Below are positions 14,979 through 20,825 of a stretch of DNA of 23,744 nucleotides, in pieces. The position numbers and the translations under genes were made by a program. Origin of the DNA: Bacteroidales bacterium. GTDB lineage: Bacteria; Bacteroidota; Bacteroidia; Bacteroidales; UBA932. The stretch's first letter is position 1. Each line of letters starts with the position of its first letter. Location: the NCBI GenBank assembly GCA_017472115.1, contig JAFUQW010000017.1, positions 1 to 23,744 on the forward strand, in the 5' to 3' direction. The notes under the pieces were generated by a model. It did no database searches, was not told the origin of the DNA, and worked only from the letters and a program-made list of their open reading frames with translations.

Positions 14979-17723
14979 ATGCGTTATCTCAGCCTAATAC
15001 TTATTCTTACGTTGTTTGCAGGAAACATGTCGGCAGACAACAAGAACAATTTCAAGTGGATCAAGGAGATCCGCTATGAACAGATCAGACCATACAGTGA
15101 TGGCCTGAGCGCATTCAAACAGAATGACAAATGGGGTTATCTCGATGTCAACGGCAAGGTCGTAGTGACTCCAGCCTATGATGACTGCAAGGACTTCTCG
15201 AACGGAGTGGCAGCAGTCAATGTCGAAGGCAGATGGGGATTCATCGATGCCACCGGCAGAGTCATAATCCGTCCTTCATTTGAAGATTGCAGAGATTTCG
15301 AGAACAATCACGCAATCGTAAAGCAGAACGGCAAGTGGGGTGTCATCGACAAGAACGGCAAAAGTGTAGCCGGCTTCATCTTCGATAACATCAGCGATTT
15401 CAGCAACGGATTTGCCTATGCAAACAACGGAACTATTCCTTACTTCATCAAGCAGAACGGTCAGGCACAGAAGCTCTCAAGAGAATACACTTATGGAAAA
15501 TTCTCAGAGGGACTTGCACCTGTCAAGGAAAAGAAAAGCGGGAAATGGGGATATATCAACAGCAAGGGAGTCATCGCCATCGAGCCTCTCTACGACACGG
15601 TTACAAACTTCAGTAACGGAGTCGCACTCGTGAAGCGTAAAGGAGAATTCCAGTACATCACTGACAAGGGAGGCAAGAAAAACATTGAAGTCCCTTCATG
15701 GCAGGAGCTGAAATTCGTAAATGGCTTTGCCAAGATAAAGAAGGCAAGCGGTGTCACTTTCATCGATTCGGACTTCAATATGCTTCCTCTTCTCGCAAAA
15801 GAAGCGACCGACTTCAACGAGCAGGGAATCGCCGTTCTCCTCATGTTTGACAAGAGCGTCAACTATATCGACAAGAACGGAAAGGTCATAATCAAAGGAG
15901 ACTATGACAGAGTCGGAAACTTCAACAACAACCTCGCATGGGTAAGCAAGAACGGGAAGTTCGGCTACATCGACCTCAAGGGTCAGATCGTCATTGACAC
16001 GATCTTCACTTCAGCTACAGACTTCAATGAAGGAGTGGCATTCGTTTCAAACAACGGACGCCTCGGAAGCATCAAATATCAGCGTGCTGCCACAATGCCT
16101 GAAATGAAGATCACAGGAGTGACCCTCAACGACAGCAACGACAACAACAGAGTCGAGGCCGAAGAAAAGTTCATGATGGCAGTGACTATCAGCAACCCGA
16201 GCAACGAAGACCTCGAAGAGGTAAATGTGCAGTTCGCAAGCATGCTTGAGCAGGAAAGCTGGTTCAATTTTGAGGATCATGGAATCAATATCCCGAGACT
16301 CAGAGCTCACACTGACACCACCATCAACTTCAGAGGTACATCGAATGTGTCACTGATGACAGATGAGATCAGCGTCAAGTTCAGAGGTTCTGCAAGCAAC
16401 ATGTTCACCTCTGCCGAGCACGACTGGTCATTCGATGCCCTCGGTATCAATGCATGTAAGCCGATAATTACAAGATATTGGGTCTATAAGGACAACCACA
16501 CCACAATCAGACAGGGTGACAGGGTGAACATCAGACTCACTATCAAGAACGACGGTACCGACCTTGCAAAGGATGTGAAGGTCGATCTTCAGTGGCCGGA
16601 GGGTGTATATGCTCCTAAGCAGAATCTGAGCATAGCAAGCATGAAGCCTGGAGAAGAGAAACAGATCAATGCGACTTTCACAGTTGACAGCGTGGCCACC
16701 AACGATCTTACGATCGTAGCACAGATTTCAGACTTCACCCAGCTTCACAACAAAGTGGAATATCTCTCGTTCTCTGCAAACAGGATGAACGCGGAAGTAA
16801 GTCTTGAAGGCGGCGCAGCACCTATGAGATTCCAGTATGGCAATGACAACATGGCATTTGCAGGAAACTACAACATGGGAGCAGCACCTCAGTTCGTGGC
16901 ATCAACTCACAACGCAGCTCAGGAAATCGCTGCAGAAGAGAAGTTCGTTTCAGAACTTATGGAAGGAATTCAGAAAGTAGCTGCAACAGATCCTAACAAA
17001 TTTGCTCTCGTGATCGGAAACGAGGACTATAACTCGAAGAAGATCACCACTACTTATGAAGCCAATGTCGATTATGCAAGAAGTGACGCCGAGGCATTTG
17101 CAGAATATGCAAAGAACTACATGGGTGTACCGGAAAGCAATGTAATGCTTCTCAAGGACGCTACAACGACTCAGATGAGACAATATCTTGACAGAATCAC
17201 CAGAATCTGCAAGGGTAATCCTAACAAGTACGAACTTGTGGTATTCTATGCCGGACATGGCCAGCACGATGCAGCAAGCAAGGAAACCTATCTTATTCCT
17301 GTCGATGTGAGCCTCACTTCACCGACATACGGCATCAAGCTTGACGATGTATATGCCCAGCTCGGTTCTTGCGGTGCAAAGAGGACAATGGTGTTCATGG
17401 ACGCATGCTACAGCGGTCAGGGCCGTGGTATCGTTCTTAACGTAAAGGAAGCTCCGGTAAACGGCAACGTCGTTGTATTCACTGCTACTTCTTCTTCACA
17501 GAGATCTATGCCTTACAAGGACAAGAAGCACGGTATGTTCACTTATTATCTCCTCAAGACAATAAAGGATAACGCCGGACGTCTTACAGTCAAGGATCTC
17601 TATGAGCAGACAAGAAGTGACGTTCACCTCCAGTCAATCCTCGTAAATGATTCGGAACAGTCACCTGAGCTCATCAGCGGAGAAGGAATCGAAGCAGGAT
17701 GGGAAAACTGGATTCTCGACTGA
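14979..17723 (+). CDS. Exported WG-repeat / CARDB-like / caspase-family (C14) protein
   Basis: This 914-residue protein has an N-terminal signal peptide (residues 1-19). Residues about 25-367 contain nine or so WG repeats, clearest at KWGYLDVNGK (51-60), RWGFIDATGR (85-94), KWGVIDKNGK (119-128) and KWGYINSKG (189-197). Residues 374-600 look like two CARDB/NEW3-type Ig-like domains. Residues 670-914 are a caspase-like domain: FALVIGNEDY (675-684), catalytic His760 in FYAGHG, catalytic Cys810 in MDACYSG, then HGMFTYYLL (851-859). Both catalytic residues are present, so it should be an active cysteine peptidase, probably facing the periplasm. It closes the operon, directly before a hairpin terminator. 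WG repeats usually serve as binding platforms; substrate and trigger are unknown. Confidence 0.88.
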   Translation: MRYLSLILILTLFAGNMSADNKNNFKWIKEIRYEQIRPYSDGLSAFKQNDKWGYLDVNGKVVVTPAYDDCKDFSNGVAAVNVEGRWGFIDATGRVIIRPSFEDCRDFENNHAIVKQNGKWGVIDKNGKSVAGFIFDNISDFSNGFAYANNGTIPYFIKQNGQAQKLSREYTYGKFSEGLAPVKEKKSGKWGYINSKGVIAIEPLYDTVTNFSNGVALVKRKGEFQYITDKGGKKNIEVPSWQELKFVNGFAKIKKASGVTFIDSDFNMLPLLAKEATDFNEQGIAVLLMFDKSVNYIDKNGKVIIKGDYDRVGNFNNNLAWVSKNGKFGYIDLKGQIVIDTIFTSATDFNEGVAFVSNNGRLGSIKYQRAATMPEMKITGVTLNDSNDNNRVEAEEKFMMAVTISNPSNEDLEEVNVQFASMLEQESWFNFEDHGINIPRLRAHTDTTINFRGTSNVSLMTDEISVKFRGSASNMFTSAEHDWSFDALGINACKPIITRYWVYKDNHTTIRQGDRVNIRLTIKNDGTDLAKDVKVDLQWPEGVYAPKQNLSIASMKPGEEKQINATFTVDSVATNDLTIVAQISDFTQLHNKVEYLSFSANRMNAEVSLEGGAAPMRFQYGNDNMAFAGNYNMGAAPQFVASTHNAAQEIAAEEKFVSELMEGIQKVAATDPNKFALVIGNEDYNSKKITTTYEANVDYARSDAEAFAEYAKNYMGVPESNVMLLKDATTTQMRQYLDRITRICKGNPNKYELVVFYAGHGQHDAASKETYLIPVDVSLTSPTYGIKLDDVYAQLGSCGAKRTMVFMDACYSGQGRGIVLNVKEAPVNGNVVVFTATSSSQRSMPYKDKKHGMFTYYLLKTIKDNAGRLTVKDLYEQTRSDVHLQSILVNDSEQSPELISGEGIEAGWENWILD

Positions 17724-17748
17724 TACTGAATACGTAATAACCTTATGC

Positions 17749-17780
17749 AAGGATGGCGGATTCGCCATCCTTTCTTTGTT
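17749..17780 (+). terminator. Intrinsic terminator of the eight-gene operon
   Basis: A perfect 10-bp stem, AAGGATGGCG (17749-17758) and CGCCATCCTT (17763-17772), closes a GATT tetraloop and is followed by a T-rich tail. It lies 25 bp after the caspase stop codon. Confidence 0.88.
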
Positions 17781-17819
17781 TTGTGACGAAAAGCGGTTAT
17801 TAGGGACGAAATCACGGAT

Positions 17820-17848
17820 TATAAAAAAAAGTTTTTCTTTTTTTTATA
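17820..17848. repeat. Perfect AT-only-core inverted repeat upstream of the Rpn gene
   Basis: TATAAAAAAAAG (17820-17831) and CTTTTTTTTATA (17837-17848) are exact 12-bp inverted repeats with a TTTTT spacer. It could act as a weak terminator, a protein-binding site or an RNA hairpin in the leader of the next gene. A second small inverted pair, ACCGTA (17877-17882) and TACGGT (17899-17904), ends one base before the ATG at 17906 and could mask the ribosome site. No clear TAnnTTTG promoter was found in this 182-bp gap. Confidence 0.6.
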
Positions 17849-17905
17849 GTCAGAGTCAGGCTTTCTTGTGAGATTTACCGTATGTAATTTTTAAATTTTA
17901 CGGTT

Positions 17906-18838
17906 ATGAAAAATTTATCAGATCAGAAAGAGGATGTCGTACAGCGTTATGTCGATATCATGACAAATGCGGGATTCAAGGCCCTTTTCGGGGACATGAA
18001 CAACAAGGAAGCGGTGATGTCAATAATCAATGCCTTTCTACCGGAGCACAGGAAGGTAATTGACATCGAATACCTTCCTACAGACCATCAGGGACCGATG
18101 GTGGATGTCAGCAAGGAGTTCCAATACGACTTCATGTGTCGGGACGGATCCGGAACCGTATTCATTGTTGAAATGCAGAAATATGACGAGGAACATTGGT
18201 TCAAGCGATGTGTCAGTTATGCGTCAAGGGCTTACGACAGGCAGAACCGGAAGGGTGAGGGATATGATGTTCCTCCAGTATATCTGATCGGACTGATGGG
18301 GATCGACATTCATCATGAGAATCCGGAACTCTGGGAGGGAAGATATGTCTCGGAATACACTTTCAGAGAAAAAATCAGCAATGAATTGTTAGATGAGACA
18401 ATTGTCATTATCTTTGCAGAGTTGTCAAGATTTCATAAAGCAAAGAAGAATGATTGCATTACAGAGCAGGATAAAATGCTCTATGTGCTGAAGAATATGG
18501 GGAATCTCATGAATCAGCCGTCATGGCTCAGGAATGAGATTTATACCAGAATCTTCGATGCTTGTGAAATCGGTGGCTTCGACGAATACAAACGAATTAA
18601 TTACGATAAGGACATGAACGACGAAAGACGACAAAAGGGCATTTATGCCGCTTTCAAGAAGAAAGGGTTTGAATGTGGATTGAAGGAAGGTCGGGAGATT
18701 GGTGTCAAGGCGGGAAGAGAAGAAGGGAGAGTTGAGGGGGTGATGACGGTTGCGCGGGAAATGAAGAGGATGGGGATGGAATTGGAGACCATCGCCAAGG
18801 CGACGGGGCTGGACCTCAAGGTGATCGAGGGGCTTTAG
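17906..18838 (+). CDS. Rpn family recombination-promoting nuclease / PD-(D/E)XK transposase-like protein
   Basis: This 310-residue protein matches the Rpn/PDDEXK_2 family, often multicopy in Bacteroidales. The N-terminal region has NAGFKALFGD (21-30), and the nuclease core has the acidic residue at D75 in YDFMCRDGSG and E89-x-Q91 in FIVEMQKYDE. The C-terminal tail (about 250-310) has the family's charged G-x-K/R-x-G-R-E repeats and ends in a small helix (ATGLDLKVIEGL). Family members cleave DNA and have been linked to RecA-independent recombination and phage defence. The gene is full length, stands alone between two hairpins, and shows no target-site duplication or terminal repeats that I could find. 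It is likely functional but its mobility is unproven. Confidence 0.9.
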   Translation: MKNLSDQKEDVVQRYVDIMTNAGFKALFGDMNNKEAVMSIINAFLPEHRKVIDIEYLPTDHQGPMVDVSKEFQYDFMCRDGSGTVFIVEMQKYDEEHWFKRCVSYASRAYDRQNRKGEGYDVPPVYLIGLMGIDIHHENPELWEGRYVSEYTFREKISNELLDETIVIIFAELSRFHKAKKNDCITEQDKMLYVLKNMGNLMNQPSWLRNEIYTRIFDACEIGGFDEYKRINYDKDMNDERRQKGIYAAFKKKGFECGLKEGREIGVKAGREEGRVEGVMTVAREMKRMGMELETIAKATGLDLKVIEGL

Positions 18839-18868
18839 CCTTTGGTTCGGCCGGAGGACTATATGAGT

Positions 18869-18906
18869 GTAAAAAGAGACTGACCTTTGGGGCCAGTCTC
18901 TTTTAC
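18869..18906. terminator. Bidirectional terminator between convergent genes
   Basis: GTAAAAAGAGACTG (18869-18882) pairs with CAGTCTCTTTTAC (18894-18906), with one bulged A and extra GC pairs towards the loop. The stem's A-rich and T-rich feet give a usable U tract in either direction, which suits the convergent arrangement of the Rpn gene and the FISUMP-domain gene. Confidence 0.8.
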
Positions 18907-18923
18907 AGTTTGTATGTCATGGA

Positions 18924-20810
18924 TTATTCCTGGACGCAGCGGACAGGAAATGCGATATAACGATAGCATGAATTCATATACGGTAAAGTGCCATGCCATA
19001 AATTCAAATGACACGATGATACACCTTTAATTGTTGAACTCCAATAACAGCCACCAAATCCTCTGTTCACACAATCTAACTCACCACGTGGGTATATTAT
19101 TTCTCTCTCCCCGGAATAAGGAAGGAATAGAGAAGGAGCGCCATCTATAGGACGGTAATTTCCGTATAAGATACAACCTCCCTGCTGATGCTGATCGATA
19201 ATTAACTGCTGATCATGAACGTACTTACGACTTACTTGATGGAGCTCCGTTTCAGTCGGAACTCTCCATCCTTCAGGACAAGGGTCATATTGTGTTTTGA
19301 CAGGAACAGCCTCACTGCCGCTGTTCCACAAATAATCATCCTGAGGAGCCAACCAATCATAAGGGCTGTCTTCTACAACATAAAAAACATTGGAATTCTC
19401 TGCTGATTCACCTGTTTTTCTTGAAACCGGTCCGTCAGACAAGACTGTTTCAATCGCATCGCCAAATTCACCTTCATATCCCTGACCATATTTCCTTCCC
19501 CACTGATAAAGTTTGCCGTATTTGTAATTTGTAGCATGATAACCGCAATTGACAGGCGCCCAAACGGTTTCCATGATAGCTATTCCCTTGCCGTGGTTGA
19601 TGCCATATTCGTCGATATAGTCTGTCGTAGGAACCGCAGTGGTGACAAGGACTTCGAGATTTGCAGTGGCCTTGACACCTCCTGCCTCTGCCGTGATTGT
19701 GGCGGTACCGCCTCCGATTGCCGTCATGACTCCTGTAGATGGGTCGATCGTAGCAACGGATGCATCACTTGATGTCCATGTGAGGTATTCTGCGGGAACA
19801 TCCACAGGGGTCAATGCTGCAGTAAATGTGAACTGTCCGCCCGGAGCAAACACGAGGTGTGAACCGGCTTCATTGATTTTCACTGTTGACACCGGGATTT
19901 CATCATCCTGATCAGGATCAGAAGGAACTTCACCAAGCTTGAACGGAGGCATTACAAGAATCGATGAACGAAGTACGGTGTTGGTGCGGTCTGTCTTGAC
20001 TGTAGTCACCTTTTCCTCGGTATCAGTCACCGTGAGAGTGAAACCTGCGCTGAAGAGAACAGGTGGAAGGGCGATTATGAACGATGTGGCGACTCCTTCC
20101 TGAAGCACAACGCCTTCGCCGCAATCGAGGGTTACCGTTGCTCCCGCAGTCTCGGCCATATTGACTGCAGGGGCAGTGCCGTCAACATAGGTATGTACGG
20201 TTGCCGCGCCCGAAAGCTTCTCTCCGTTATTGCCCTGGATCATAATGGACTTGACGGTCACATCACCCATGAGCTGGAGTTTGATGGCTCCGCTTACATT
20301 CATGAATCTCAGAGTGTGGTCGGCTACTGATGTGGTTGCAGCCGCCATCGGGAATGCTCCCGAACCGAAACTGTCCGGTGCGTATGTCTGGACAGCAGGA
20401 AGAGATACTCCGAGTTCATATTTTCCCGGCTCACGATTTACGCAGGTAATTGTTTCCGAGTAAGGATAATAGGCCACATTAGATGGGATTTCAATTCCTG
20501 AGACGAAGTCGCTGTTGTTCTTGTTGCTGTTGTCGCTCGCGAGTGTGAATGAAGCGGTGCCTGTCTCTGCACTTGATTCTGTCACATGGTATTCGTCTGC
20601 AATGCTGAAGCCCTGGAAGATAGCTATTTCATCTTCCTTGGTCCACACTACTCTGTTGTTTCCGTCGAGCGATGTCTTGGTGTCTCCGAAGCTTTCTGTT
20701 ACGGCATCGAACACCGGAGCATCTTTCAGAGTTTCCAATTCGGCATTCTTCTCTGCACAAGCCACAATCATCGCGGCTGCAAATGCCATTGTAATGAGTC
20801 TTGTATTCAT
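18924..20810 (-). CDS. Lipoprotein with fimbrillin-like, Big_2 and FISUMP (C-type-lectin-like) domains
   Basis: This 628-residue lipoprotein has its acylated Cys at residue 18 (MIVAC). Residues about 35-295 fit a fimbrillin-like (Mfa_like) domain: VVWTKEDEIAIF (54-65), YYPYSE (114-119), LPAVQTY (137-143), LRFMNVSGAIKL (167-178). Residues about 305-390 form one Big_2 Ig-like domain (LTWTSSDASVATID, 343-356). Residues about 396-628 fit the FISUMP/Fib_succ_major type, with DPCPEGWRVPTETEL (509-523), YWSST (589-593) and the terminal RYIAFPVRCVQE. The DNA of the FISUMP half (roughly 18924-19560) looks more AT-rich than the rest of the gene. It follows the Big_2 lipoprotein gene by 15 bp and is probably co-transcribed with it. 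Likely a surface-exposed binding protein. Confidence 0.85.
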   Translation of the reverse strand: MNTRLITMAFAAAMIVACAEKNAELETLKDAPVFDAVTESFGDTKTSLDGNNRVVWTKEDEIAIFQGFSIADEYHVTESSAETGTASFTLASDNSNKNNSDFVSGIEIPSNVAYYPYSETITCVNREPGKYELGVSLPAVQTYAPDSFGSGAFPMAAATTSVADHTLRFMNVSGAIKLQLMGDVTVKSIMIQGNNGEKLSGAATVHTYVDGTAPAVNMAETAGATVTLDCGEGVVLQEGVATSFIIALPPVLFSAGFTLTVTDTEEKVTTVKTDRTNTVLRSSILVMPPFKLGEVPSDPDQDDEIPVSTVKINEAGSHLVFAPGGQFTFTAALTPVDVPAEYLTWTSSDASVATIDPSTGVMTAIGGGTATITAEAGGVKATANLEVLVTTAVPTTDYIDEYGINHGKGIAIMETVWAPVNCGYHATNYKYGKLYQWGRKYGQGYEGEFGDAIETVLSDGPVSRKTGESAENSNVFYVVEDSPYDWLAPQDDYLWNSGSEAVPVKTQYDPCPEGWRVPTETELHQVSRKYVHDQQLIIDQHQQGGCILYGNYRPIDGAPSLFLPYSGEREIIYPRGELDCVNRGFGGCYWSSTIKGVSSCHLNLWHGTLPYMNSCYRYIAFPVRCVQE

Positions 20811-20825
20811 ATTTCTTTTATTTAA

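Noticed and set aside
17820..18906. Rpn gene as a complete transposon with terminal inverted repeats
   Set aside because: The inverted repeats seen are hairpins at one locus each; the left and right flanks do not match each other and no target-site duplication is visible.
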